A DNA stretch of 13,309 nt from JAVXNW01 sp036645575 (GTDB lineage Bacteria > Bacillota > Clostridia > Christensenellales > Aristaeellaceae). The stretch spans positions 1 to 13,309 of the forward strand of contig JAVXNW010000072.1 in assembly GCA_036645575.1 (NCBI GenBank). Direction: 5' to 3'. This document shows positions 1 to 6,751 of this stretch, piece after piece. Made by a program: the position numbers and the translations under genes. The notes under the pieces were generated by a model. The model did no database searches. It was given only the letters and a program-made list of their open reading frames with translations, and was not told where the DNA came from. How positions within the stretch are numbered: position 1 is the stretch's first letter; the number at the start of each line of letters is the position of its first letter.

Positions 1-1
1 G

Positions 2-76
2 CGAGAAGTTGTGCCGCGCTGGATTAAGCGTCACAACACGGCGAAGATATTTACGGAGGCGTTGCGCCATGGCTAA
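2..76 (+). other. 3' part of another copy of the 28-codon upstream ORF
   Basis: The frame is open from base 2 to TAA at 74-76 and encodes the same residues as the 69-155 ORF (REVVPRWIK ... TEALRHG). Its start codon would lie upstream of the window. It overlaps the next ATG at 69 in the same ATGGCTAA arrangement. It is evidence that the array continues to the left, or that the window begins inside it. Confidence 0.35.
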
Positions 77-155
77 GCGGCGAGAAGTTGTGCCGCGCTG
101 GATTAAGCGTCACAACACGGCGAAGATATTTACGGAGGCGTTGCGCCATGGCTAA
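69..155 (+). other. 28-codon upstream ORF inside the tandem repeat (leader peptide or duplication relic)
   Basis: The ATG at 69 follows GGAGG at 55-59 with a nine-base spacing. The ORF reads MAKRREVVPRWIK, then RHNTAKIF, then TEALRHG, and stops at TAA 153-155. Its first ~20 residues resemble the N-terminus of the downstream acyltransferase (MAKRREVEPPHWIK...NAAKIY), so it is a copied gene start, not an unrelated gene. Its stop lies just after the acyltransferase ATG at 148 (motif ATGGCTAA), an arrangement that would allow translational coupling. Whether it is expressed cannot be told from sequence; it may be a by-product of repeat expansion. Confidence 0.4.
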
Positions 156-1440
156 GAGGCGAGAAGTTGAGCCGCCGCACTGGATTAAGCTGGACAACGC
201 GGCGAAGATCTATCCGCCGTCGCGCTCGCGCAGCTGGGCGGCGATGTTCCGGTTGTCGGTGACGTTGACCGAGCGGGTGGACCCGGAAATCCTCGAAAAG
301 GCGCTGGCCGCGACGGTCAAGCGCCTGCCCTCGTTTGCCTATCGGCTCAGGCGCGGCGTGTTCTGGTACTACTTTGACCACTTATCGGGCGCGCCGATTT
401 TGCAGGCGGACGTCGCCAATCCGCTGGTCGCGATGGACCTTGCGCAAAACGATCACTTTCTGTTCCGGGTGCGCTACTATGAGCGGCGGATCGCGGTGGA
501 GTTCTTTCACGCGCTGACCGATGGAACGGGCGGGCTTACGTTTATCTCGACGATGACGGCCGAGTACCTGCGCCTCAAATACGGCTGCGCCATTGCGGCG
601 GGCGGGCCGGTGCTCGACGTGCGCGAGCGCCCCGCGCCCGAGGAGATCGAGGACAGCTTCCTCAAATATGCGCGCAAGGCCGCCTTGGGGCGGGTGGAAA
701 AGAGCGCGTACCATGTGCGCGGCGAGCTGGGCGACCCGCACCTGCTGCGCGTCACGACCGGACTTGTGCCGGTCGCTGAGCTGACCGGCAAGGCGCGCGC
801 GTGCGGCGTGAGCGTGACCGTGCTGATCGCCTCGGTGCTCATCAAGACCATATTGACCCTCCAGCAAAAGGAGCTTTCGCCGATCCGGCGTCGGCAGATG
901 GTCAAGGTGTCGGTGCCGGTCAATTTGCGCCCCTTTTACGGCGCGCGCACGATGCGCAACTTCGCCTCCTACGTGAACGTGGGCGTGGAGAGCGCGCTGG
1001 GCGAATACACGCTGGAGGAGATCATGAACCACGTAAAGCACCAGTTTGGCCTCGAGATCACCGAAAAGCGGCTGAACGCGCGCTTTTCCGGCAATGTGAA
1101 CAGCGAAAAGCTGCCGATCATCCGCGCCATGCCGCTGTTTATCAAGTCCCCCTTTCTGAAGATGATGTATTTGCTTCAGGGCGACCGGTACTGCTCGACG
1201 ACGCTGAGCAATCTGGGGCGCGTGGTGCTGCCCGAACCCATGCGCGCCTACGTGAGCCGCATGGACTTTATGCTGGGCGCGCCCGGCTCGACGCCCTCGG
1301 TTTGCGGCGTGATCAGCCAAGGCGACACCGTCTGCATCACCTTTTCGCGCCTGATGCGCGAGCCCGCGCTCGAGCACGGCTTCTTTACGGCGCTGATCAA
1401 ACTGGGCATCCCGGTCAAGGTAGAAAGCAATCAGAGGTGA
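148..1440 (+). CDS. Alcohol acetyltransferase / condensation-type (HxxxDG) acyltransferase
   Basis: This 430-residue protein is predicted to be a cytoplasmic, CoA-dependent acyltransferase of the alcohol acetyltransferase/condensation-domain superfamily. The active-site motif HALTDG (H121, D125) lies in the segment EFFHALTDGTGG, which fits the HxxxDG signature in which His is the general base. The later segment STTLSNLGRV resembles the conserved second-half strand of this superfamily. The ATG at 148 is chosen because GGAGG at 134-138 is nine bases upstream and the first codons repeat the tandem-unit ORF. The frame stays open further upstream to a TTG at 88, but that has no comparable ribosome site. 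The next gene follows after five bases, with its ribosome site overlapping this stop, so the two form an operon. The acyl acceptor cannot be read from sequence. Family call is firm; substrate unknown. Confidence 0.85.
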   Translation: MAKRREVEPPHWIKLDNAAKIYPPSRSRSWAAMFRLSVTLTERVDPEILEKALAATVKRLPSFAYRLRRGVFWYYFDHLSGAPILQADVANPLVAMDLAQNDHFLFRVRYYERRIAVEFFHALTDGTGGLTFISTMTAEYLRLKYGCAIAAGGPVLDVRERPAPEEIEDSFLKYARKAALGRVEKSAYHVRGELGDPHLLRVTTGLVPVAELTGKARACGVSVTVLIASVLIKTILTLQQKELSPIRRRQMVKVSVPVNLRPFYGARTMRNFASYVNVGVESALGEYTLEEIMNHVKHQFGLEITEKRLNARFSGNVNSEKLPIIRAMPLFIKSPFLKMMYLLQGDRYCSTTLSNLGRVVLPEPMRAYVSRMDFMLGAPGSTPSVCGVISQGDTVCITFSRLMREPALEHGFFTALIKLGIPVKVESNQR

Positions 1441-1445
1441 TTTTT

Positions 1446-2153
1446 ATGGCCTATTGCGTGGAATGCGGCGTGGAACTCGCGCCGTCGGAAAAGGCGTGCC
1501 CGCTGTGCGGCACCCCGGTTTCTCACCCAAGCGTCCCGTGGCGCGAGCCGGACAGCTACCCCTACCCCAAGAACGTGGAGGAGCTGAGCCGCCGGATCAA
1601 CATCCGCTACGGCGCGCACCTGGCGACCATCCTGCTGCTGATCCCGATCGCGGTGACGCTGCTGGTCGATCTCATGGAGGACGGCCAGATGACCTGGTCC
1701 AGCTATGTGCTGGGCGCGGGGCTGTGCCTGTTCTGCATCGTGCTGCTGCCCTTTTATGTAAAGCAGGCCAAGCCCTACCTCTTTTTGCTGATCGACATTC
1801 TGGCGGTCGGGCTGTACCTGCTATTGATCGGGTGGCGCACGGGCGGCATGGACTGGGCGCTCCCGCTCGGGCTTCCGCTCGTGGCGGTGTCCGGCCTTGG
1901 CACAATGCTCGAAGTGTACCTCGCGCGCAGGCGCGGCAAGGCGCTCATCAACCTGCTGAGCGACATCACGCTGATCGGGGCCGTTCAGCTGATGATGACC
2001 GAAATGCTGATCGACCGCTTCCTGATGGGGCGCGCGCACCTGACGTGGTCGCTTTACGCGCTCGTCCCGCTCGTCGCGCTGGCGCTCATATTTCGCGTGG
2101 TCGAGAAAAAAAAGGCGCTCAAGGAGAGCATATTAAAGCGCCTGTTCCTGTAG
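1446..2153 (+). CDS. Zinc-ribbon integral membrane protein (DUF6320-like)
   Basis: The 235-residue protein opens with a zinc ribbon (C4, C7, C18, C21; CX2C-X10-CX2C), followed by a polar Pro/Tyr-rich linker. About six hydrophobic helices follow (roughly residues 56-75, 84-104, 109-128, 136-156, 165-185 and 200-220), then a basic Lys-rich C-terminus. There is no catalytic motif. The architecture matches the DUF6320 family, which I recall as a usual neighbour of this acyltransferase type; I could not search to confirm this. The start is the ATG at 1446, with the ribosome site GAGGTGA overlapping the upstream stop. Tight spacing suggests it works with the acyltransferase, perhaps as a membrane partner or substrate channel, but that is inference. 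Confidence 0.75.
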   Translation: MAYCVECGVELAPSEKACPLCGTPVSHPSVPWREPDSYPYPKNVEELSRRINIRYGAHLATILLLIPIAVTLLVDLMEDGQMTWSSYVLGAGLCLFCIVLLPFYVKQAKPYLFLLIDILAVGLYLLLIGWRTGGMDWALPLGLPLVAVSGLGTMLEVYLARRRGKALINLLSDITLIGAVQLMMTEMLIDRFLMGRAHLTWSLYALVPLVALALIFRVVEKKKALKESILKRLFL

Positions 2154-2226
2154 CGCCCAAGCGCCAACACCGGTGCGGCTTCGCCCAATTGCTTCGCTTT
2201 ATTGTGCATTTCGGTTGCTTTGCATA

Positions 2227-2255
2227 TTGACATATGGGCAATAGACCAGTATAAT
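2227..2255 (+). promoter_or_regulatory. Consensus sigma-A promoter of the sugar ABC operon
   Basis: TTGACA at 2227-2232 and TATAAT at 2250-2255 are both exact consensus matches with an ideal 17-base spacer. Transcription would begin near 2262, giving a leader of about 35 bases before the binding-protein ATG at 2297. No clear operator or catabolite-response element was found around it. Confidence 0.85.
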
Positions 2256-2296
2256 GAGGAGGATCTTAATGATCGAATTGTAAGGAGGACGTATCT

Positions 2297-3223
2297 ATGA
2301 AGAAGGCATTGGCTCTGGTCTTGGCGCTTGTATTGCTACTCGCGTGCTCTTCCGTTTCTTTGGCGGAGGGCAAGGTATTTGGTTACACCTGCATGACGAT
2401 GAACAACCCGTTCTTCATCGTGCTCGAGGGCGCTATCCGCGAAAAGGTCGAAGCACAGGGCGACGAACTGGTTACGCTCGATCCCCACATGGACGTCGCG
2501 CTTCAGATCAGCCAGATCGAGGACCTGTTGGTTCGCGACATCAGCGGCATATTCCTCAACCCCGTAGACTGGGAAGGCATTCGCCCCGCGCTGGTCTCCC
2601 TCAAAGAGGCGGGCGTTCCGATCGTAAACTTTGACGCCGAAGTCAAGGATCTCGAGGAGTTCGTCACCAGCTACGTCGGCTCCAACAACTACAACGCCGG
2701 AAAAGTTTGCGCGGACGAGCTGATCCGTCGCCATCCCGAAGGCGGCAAGATCGTCATCCTCGACTCGCCCACGATGAACTCGGTCAACGACCGCATCAAG
2801 GGCTTCACCGACGCCATCGAAGGCAAGGGCTTCACCGTTGTCGCGCAGCAGGATGGGCGCGGCGACTTGCAGACCGCCATGGGCATCATGGACGACGTGC
2901 TGCAAAAAGAAACCGAAATCATCGCGGTGATGGGCGGAAACGACCCGACCGCGCTGGGCGTATTGGCCTCCTGCAAGTCCGCCGGCCGCAGCGAAATTGA
3001 AATCTACGGCGTGGACGGCTCCCCTGAAGCCAAGGCCGCGATCGCGGAGGGCGGTCAGTTCATCGCCTCCGGCGCGCAGAGCCCCAAGTCCATCGGCTAC
3101 GACTCCGTAACCGTCATGAACAAGATCCTGGCGGGCGAGAAGTTCGAATTCCGCGTCCCGGTCGATACGTTCCTGATCAATGCCGACAACGTGGCCGAAT
3201 TTGGCACCGATGGCTGGCAATAA
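2297..3223 (+). CDS. Sugar ABC transporter substrate-binding lipoprotein (RbsB-like)
   Basis: This 308-residue extracellular binding protein is the solute receptor of a ribose/galactose-type importer. It starts with MKK and a hydrophobic stretch. The sequence LLAC at 14-17 is a plausible lipobox, making C17 the lipid-anchored residue; SLA-E at 21-24 would be an alternative type I cleavage site. The mature part fits the type 1 periplasmic-binding fold (Peripla_BP_4): MNNPFF near the first lobe, DISGIFLNPVDWEG, GVPIVNFDAE, YVGSNNYNAG and a late YGVDGSPEA hinge segment. The start is supported by AAGGAGG at 2282-2288, eight bases before the ATG. The ATPase and permease genes follow. The sugar cannot be assigned: no kinase, isomerase or regulator gene is nearby. 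Confidence 0.92.
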   Translation: MKKALALVLALVLLLACSSVSLAEGKVFGYTCMTMNNPFFIVLEGAIREKVEAQGDELVTLDPHMDVALQISQIEDLLVRDISGIFLNPVDWEGIRPALVSLKEAGVPIVNFDAEVKDLEEFVTSYVGSNNYNAGKVCADELIRRHPEGGKIVILDSPTMNSVNDRIKGFTDAIEGKGFTVVAQQDGRGDLQTAMGIMDDVLQKETEIIAVMGGNDPTALGVLASCKSAGRSEIEIYGVDGSPEAKAAIAEGGQFIASGAQSPKSIGYDSVTVMNKILAGEKFEFRVPVDTFLINADNVAEFGTDGWQ

Positions 3224-3326
3224 GCAAAGCGCTTGACGCCATGAACGCCGCAAGCGGCCATGGGTCGTTTGCCGGCGGTCGCCGCGCCGGGGTTCCTTTT
3301 CTCAAACCGCAACGAATTTGATCGCA

Positions 3327-3353
3327 GGCGGAGCTTCCGCGCGAAGCTCCGCC
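3327..3353 (+). promoter_or_regulatory. Strong hairpin between binding-protein and ATPase genes
   Basis: A perfect 10-bp stem (GGCGGAGCTT with AAGCTCCGCC) encloses a 7-base loop, followed only by a short CTTTC tract. It lies inside the operon, 104 bases after the binding-protein stop and 28 bases before the proposed TTG start of the ATPase gene. It could act as a partial terminator or as a 3' stabiliser of the binding-protein mRNA, the usual way such operons make more receptor than transporter. The weak U-tract argues against full termination. Confidence 0.7.
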
Positions 3354-3380
3354 CTTTCATGATTTTCAGGGGTGATGCAA

Positions 3381-4883
3381 TTGGATAGACAGGACGATCA
3401 GCTTTTGCTTGAAATGCGGGACGTACACAAGCGGTTTCCCGGCGTCTATGCGCTCAAAGACGTCAACTTTTCGTTGCGAGCGGGGGAGGTTCACGCGCTG
3501 CTGGGTGAAAACGGCGCGGGAAAGTCCACGCTCATCAAGATTCTGGGCGGCATCTACACAATCGACGAGGGCGACATCTTCATCGACGGGAAAAAGGTGC
3601 TGATCAACTCGGTCTATGACGCCCAGATCAACCGAATCTCCATCATCCATCAGGAGCTGGCGCAGGTACCCCACATGACGGTGGCCGAGAACATCTTCCT
3701 GGGTAAGGAGATACCGGGCCGACTGGGCACCGTGCGCCGGGGCGAAATGACGCGCAAGGCGCAGGAAATTCTGGACAGCTACCAGCTGGACATCCGCTCA
3801 GACAGTCTATTGGGCACGCTGACCATCGCGCAGCGCCAGATGATCGAGATCATCAAGGCGGTGTCGTTTAACGCGCGCATTCTGGTGATGGACGAGCCGA
3901 CCTCGTCGCTTTCAGACAAGGAGGTCGAGTTTCTGTTTGGCACCATCCGCCGCCTCAAGGAGACGGGCGTGGGCATCGTGTACATCTCGCACCGCCTCTC
4001 AGAGCTGTTTGAGATATCCGACCGCGTGACGGTATTGCGTGACGGCCAGTACATCGGCACCTGCGTGACGCGCGAAACCCAGACCGCCGAGCTCATCTCC
4101 ATGATGGTCGGGCGCGAACTGACCAGCTACTACACGCGCACATTTGGCGACCCGGGCGAGGAGGTACTGCGCGTGGAGGCGCTGTGCGCCGGCGCGCTCA
4201 TCCGGGACGTGAGTTTCTCCCTGCGCAAGGGCGAGATTCTGGGCCTTGCGGGACTGGTGGGCGCGGGGCGCTCCGAAGTGGTGCGCGCGATCTTCGGCCT
4301 TGACCCGATCGCCTCGGGAAGCGTCTTTGTGCGCGGCGAAAAGGTTCACATCGCGCGACCGGACGACGCCATGGCGCACGGGATTGGGCTGGTTCCCGAG
4401 GATCGCAAAAAAGAAGGGCTGTTCCCCATCAAGGATGTGGGCTTCAACTTGACCCTTGAGGTGCTGCGCAAGTTCATTCGGCCGCTCCACGTCAATCACG
4501 CCCTCGAAAAGAGCTTGGTGGACCATTACATCCAGGAGCTCTCCATCAAGACGCCCAGCGCGCAGCAGTTGCTGGGCAACCTCTCGGGCGGCAATCAGCA
4601 AAAGGTGATCATCGCCCGCTGGCTGGCCACGGAGCCTGACATTCTGATTCTGGACGAGCCGACGCGCGGCGTGGACGTGGGGGCGAAGGCGGAGATCTAC
4701 GCCATCATGAACGACCTGGCCATGCGCGGGGTCGCGATCGTCATGATCTCCTCAGAGCTTCCGGAGATCATCAACATGTCGGACCGCGTGGTGGTCATGG
4801 GGAGCGGCACCGTCAAGGGCACGCTCCTGCGCGACGAGCTATCACAGGAAAAGATCATGACGCTGGCGACGGAGGGATTGTAA
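3381..4883 (+). CDS. Sugar ABC transporter ATP-binding protein (two fused ABC domains, RbsA/MglA type)
   Basis: This cytoplasmic ATPase powers the sugar importer. It carries two ABC domains in one chain. The first has Walker A GENGAGKST (42-50 from the TTG start), a degenerate signature LTIAQRQM and Walker B MDEPTSS (D171, E172). The second has a degenerate P-loop GLVGAGRSE, the signature LSGGNQQK (from 401) and Walker B LDEPTRGVDVG (D425, E426). An intact first site with a degenerate second P-loop is normal for the RbsA/MglA/XylG family, as is the length of about 500 residues. The start is uncertain. AGGGGTGAT at 3368-3376 is a good ribosome site for the TTG at 3381 (spacing about 8) but too close to the ATG at 3375; the difference is two residues. 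The stop overlaps the permease ATG (TAATG). Confidence 0.95.
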   Translation: MDRQDDQLLLEMRDVHKRFPGVYALKDVNFSLRAGEVHALLGENGAGKSTLIKILGGIYTIDEGDIFIDGKKVLINSVYDAQINRISIIHQELAQVPHMTVAENIFLGKEIPGRLGTVRRGEMTRKAQEILDSYQLDIRSDSLLGTLTIAQRQMIEIIKAVSFNARILVMDEPTSSLSDKEVEFLFGTIRRLKETGVGIVYISHRLSELFEISDRVTVLRDGQYIGTCVTRETQTAELISMMVGRELTSYYTRTFGDPGEEVLRVEALCAGALIRDVSFSLRKGEILGLAGLVGAGRSEVVRAIFGLDPIASGSVFVRGEKVHIARPDDAMAHGIGLVPEDRKKEGLFPIKDVGFNLTLEVLRKFIRPLHVNHALEKSLVDHYIQELSIKTPSAQQLLGNLSGGNQQKVIIARWLATEPDILILDEPTRGVDVGAKAEIYAIMNDLAMRGVAIVMISSELPEIINMSDRVVVMGSGTVKGTLLRDELSQEKIMTLATEGL

Positions 4884-5908
4884 TGGAAAACAAACGCACG
4901 ATCAACGACCGGTTGCAGGGCAATCCGGTCACCCGGTTTTTGGGCAAATACGTGAAGGACAACGGCGCGACGCTGATTGGCCTGATCGCCATCACGCTGC
5001 TTTTACAGTTGTTTACCGGCGACACATTCTCCTTCAGCGGCGGCCTGTTTTTTAAACAAAAGAACATTCTGAACGTCCTGCGGCAGGTCTCCATCAACGC
5101 CAACCTCGCCTGCGCCATGACCATCGTCATCATTCTGGGCGGCATCGACATTTCCGTCGGCTCGGTGATCGCGCTCTCGGGCGTCGTGACCGGTGGCCTG
5201 ATCGCCTTTAACGGCTGGACGATCGTGCCGGCGGTGCTGGCGGGCGTGCTGGTGGGCGTCGTGATCGGCGCATTCAACGGCTTTTTGATCTCGACCACGC
5301 CGCTTCCCCCGTTCATCGTCACCCTGTCCACCATGAACATCGCGCGCGGCATCGCCTACGTGTACACCGGCGGCTCGCCGATTCGCGTCATGAGCGACGA
5401 ATTTAACTTCATTGGCTCCGGCTATCTGGGCAGCATCCCCATGCCGGTCATCTACTCGCTCGTCTTCATTTTGATCACCACGTACATCCTCAACCGAACC
5501 AAGCTGGGTCGCCACATCTACGCGGTGGGCGGCAACCGCGAGGCGGCGCGCTTCGCGGGCATCAACACGCGCAAAGTGCTCTTTTTCGCCTACACCTATT
5601 CGGGGCTGATGGCGGGCATCAGCGGCGTCGTGCTGGCCAGCCGCATGTTCTCCGGCCAGCCCACCGCGGGCGACGGTCAGGAGATGGAGGCCATCGCGGC
5701 CACCGTGCTGGGCGGCACATCGATGCTGGGCGGGCAAGGCGCCATGGGCGGAACCGTCATCGGCGTGCTGATCATGGGCGCGCTGTCCAACGGCCTCAAC
5801 CTGCTGGGCATCAACTCGTTCTGGCAGTACGTGGTCAAGGGCGTGGTGATCCTGCTGGCGGTGTATGTGGACGTGCTCAAAAAGCGCACCAAGAAGGTCA
5901 AAATCTGA
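4883..5908 (+). CDS. Sugar ABC transporter permease (RbsC-like)
   Basis: This 341-residue membrane permease forms the translocation path with the preceding ATPase. Family hallmarks are GGIDISVGSVIALSG, PPFIVTLSTMNIARGIAYVYTGG, the cytoplasmic loop GGNREAARFAGINTRKV (ATPase contact), and the C-terminal EAIAATVLGGTSMLGGQG followed by GINSFWQYVVKG. About 8-10 hydrophobic helices are visible after a polar N-terminus of ~30 residues. The ATG shares a base with the ATPase stop, and GGAGGG lies a few bases upstream. It ends with a basic tail (KKRTKKVKI) 24 bases before a terminator, so it closes the operon. It belongs to the ribose/xylose/galactoside permease family (BPD_transp_2). Confidence 0.95.
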   Translation: MENKRTINDRLQGNPVTRFLGKYVKDNGATLIGLIAITLLLQLFTGDTFSFSGGLFFKQKNILNVLRQVSINANLACAMTIVIILGGIDISVGSVIALSGVVTGGLIAFNGWTIVPAVLAGVLVGVVIGAFNGFLISTTPLPPFIVTLSTMNIARGIAYVYTGGSPIRVMSDEFNFIGSGYLGSIPMPVIYSLVFILITTYILNRTKLGRHIYAVGGNREAARFAGINTRKVLFFAYTYSGLMAGISGVVLASRMFSGQPTAGDGQEMEAIAATVLGGTSMLGGQGAMGGTVIGVLIMGALSNGLNLLGINSFWQYVVKGVVILLAVYVDVLKKRTKKVKI

Positions 5909-5932
5909 CGCTCGGATTCTTATGGACACGTC

Positions 5933-5965
5933 AAAGCGCCGCTTTTCAAATGAGCGGCGCTTTTT
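5933..5965 (+). terminator. Rho-independent terminator of the sugar ABC operon
   Basis: A perfect 11-bp GC-rich stem (AAAGCGCCGCT with AGCGGCGCTTT) encloses a 9-base loop and ends in a run of five T at 5961-5965. It lies 24 bases after the permease stop. Confidence 0.9.
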
Positions 5966-6043
5966 GACGGCGCGGGGCGAAGGATGGCTTGGCTTTGACC
6001 GCGAAAGGACGGGCAACTTCCGCCCTTGGCAATGGGCGCGACG

Positions 6044-6072
6044 TTGCCGAATGCGGAAAATGATGGTATAAT
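6044..6072 (+). promoter_or_regulatory. Sigma-A type promoter of the phosphoglycosyl transferase gene
   Basis: TTGCCG at 6044-6049 and a perfect TATAAT at 6067-6072 are separated by 17 bases. The predicted start point is near 6079, giving a leader of about 40 bases. It sits downstream of the ABC-operon terminator, so the next gene is an independent transcript. Confidence 0.75.
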
Positions 6073-6119
6073 GAGTCTGCTTTCGCAAATTATCTCTATG
6101 GGACAAAGGGGGAACGGCT

Positions 6120-6722
6120 TTGTACGCACAATATGGCAAGCGAACGCTGGATTTTTTGCTGGCGCTGATTGCGCTGATCGCGCTCTTTCCGCTGCTGCTG
6201 CTCATCGCGCTGTGGGTGAAATGCGATTCGCCCGGCCCGGTGCTGTTTAAGCAACAGCGGGTGGGGCGCGGAAAGAAAAGTTTTTTCATCTATAAATTTC
6301 GAACGATGTACGCGGATACGCCCAGCGACGTGCCCACGCATTTGCTGAAAAACGCGAAAAAGCGGATCACGCGCGCCGGAGTGCACCTGCGCAAGACCTC
6401 GCTTGACGAGCTGGCGCAGCTGGTGAACATCCTCAAGGGCGAGATGGCGATCGTCGGGCCGCGCCCGGCGCTGCTGAACCAATATGACCTGATCGCCGAG
6501 CGCGACAAATATGGGGCCAACGCGGTGCGGCCCGGCCTCACCGGGCTTGCGCAGGTGAACGGGCGCGACGAATTGCCCATCCCGGTCAAGGCGAAATACG
6601 ACGGCGACTACGTGCAAAACATCCGCTTTCTGCTGGACGCGCAGTGCGTGTTAAAGACCGCGCTCGCGGTGTTTAAGGGCGACGGCGTCGTCGAAGGCGT
6701 CGGCGAAAAGCCCCCGCGCTGA
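6120..6722 (+). CDS. Membrane phosphoglycosyl transferase (bacterial sugar transferase, WcaJ/PglC family)
   Basis: This 200-residue enzyme is predicted to transfer a sugar-1-phosphate from a nucleotide sugar to undecaprenyl phosphate, the priming step of surface-glycan synthesis, at the inner membrane face. One hydrophobic re-entrant helix (about residues 10-33) is followed by the family motifs SPGPVLFKQQRVGR, FIYKFRTM, LRKTSLDELAQL (catalytic Asp-Glu pair), GEMAIVGPRPAL and VRPGLTGLAQVNGRDELP. It is the short, single-helix form without the polytopic WcaJ N-terminus. The TTG start at 6120 is supported by AAAGGGGGA about seven bases upstream; no suitable ATG exists. No glycosyltransferase, flippase or polymerase gene lies next to it, and it has its own promoter. 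The donor sugar is unknown. Confidence 0.92.
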   Translation: MYAQYGKRTLDFLLALIALIALFPLLLLIALWVKCDSPGPVLFKQQRVGRGKKSFFIYKFRTMYADTPSDVPTHLLKNAKKRITRAGVHLRKTSLDELAQLVNILKGEMAIVGPRPALLNQYDLIAERDKYGANAVRPGLTGLAQVNGRDELPIPVKAKYDGDYVQNIRFLLDAQCVLKTALAVFKGDGVVEGVGEKPPR

Positions 6723-6724
6723 CA

Positions 6725-6748
6725 GGCCGCGACGGCCAAGGCCCTTTT
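6725..6748. terminator. Possible weak terminator between convergent genes
   Basis: Small overlapping palindromes (GGCC-GCGAC-GGCC at 6725-6737 and GGCC-AA-GGCC at 6734-6743) are followed by CTTTT in the 29-base gap between the phosphoglycosyl transferase and the convergent EamA gene. The stems are only 4 bp and the T run is short, so this is a weak candidate. Confidence 0.3.
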
Positions 6749-6751
6749 GCG

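Larger units (their letters stand above)
1..158 (+). repeat. 79-bp tandem repeat, two near-identical copies plus a diverged third
   Basis: Units span 1-79 and 80-158. They are identical except at unit position 78 (C at 78, A at 157). A third, diverged copy follows from 159 and is the real 5' coding end of the acyltransferase gene. Each unit holds a GGAGG ribosome site (GGAGG at 55-59 and 134-138), an ATG nine bases later, and codons resembling the acyltransferase N-terminus. Because the period is 79 (not a multiple of 3), each successive ATG lies in a different frame. Copy 1 starts at base 1, so more copies may lie upstream. There are no spacers, so it is not a CRISPR array. Assembly collapse or expansion is possible at a window edge. 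Confidence 0.93.

Noticed and set aside
88..147. Extended acyltransferase start at TTG 88
   Set aside because: It would translate the repeat unit out of its own frame and lacks a ribosome site, whereas the ATG at 148 has GGAGG at the right distance.
1..158. CRISPR array
   Set aside because: The units are directly contiguous with no spacers, and they carry ribosome sites and coding-like sequence.
382..1377. Long open frame on the minus strand opposite the acyltransferase
   Set aside because: High GC makes long antisense frames common; the encoded His/Arg/Ala-rich sequence has no motif and the plus strand gene is well supported.
2269..2283. Four-codon ORF (MIEL) with GAGGAGG upstream, before the binding-protein gene
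   Set aside because: The predicted transcription start is near 2262, so its apparent ribosome site would be at or upstream of the 5' end; it is more likely chance.
3224..3237. AAGCGCTT palindrome after the binding-protein stop, considered as a catabolite-response or LacI-type operator
   Set aside because: The flanks do not fit the catabolite-response consensus and it is inside the operon, not at the promoter.
5003..6289. Long minus-strand open frame over the permease and terminator
   Set aside because: It is antisense to a clear permease, crosses the terminator and promoter, and encodes a His/Asp/Arg-rich sequence with no recognisable family.
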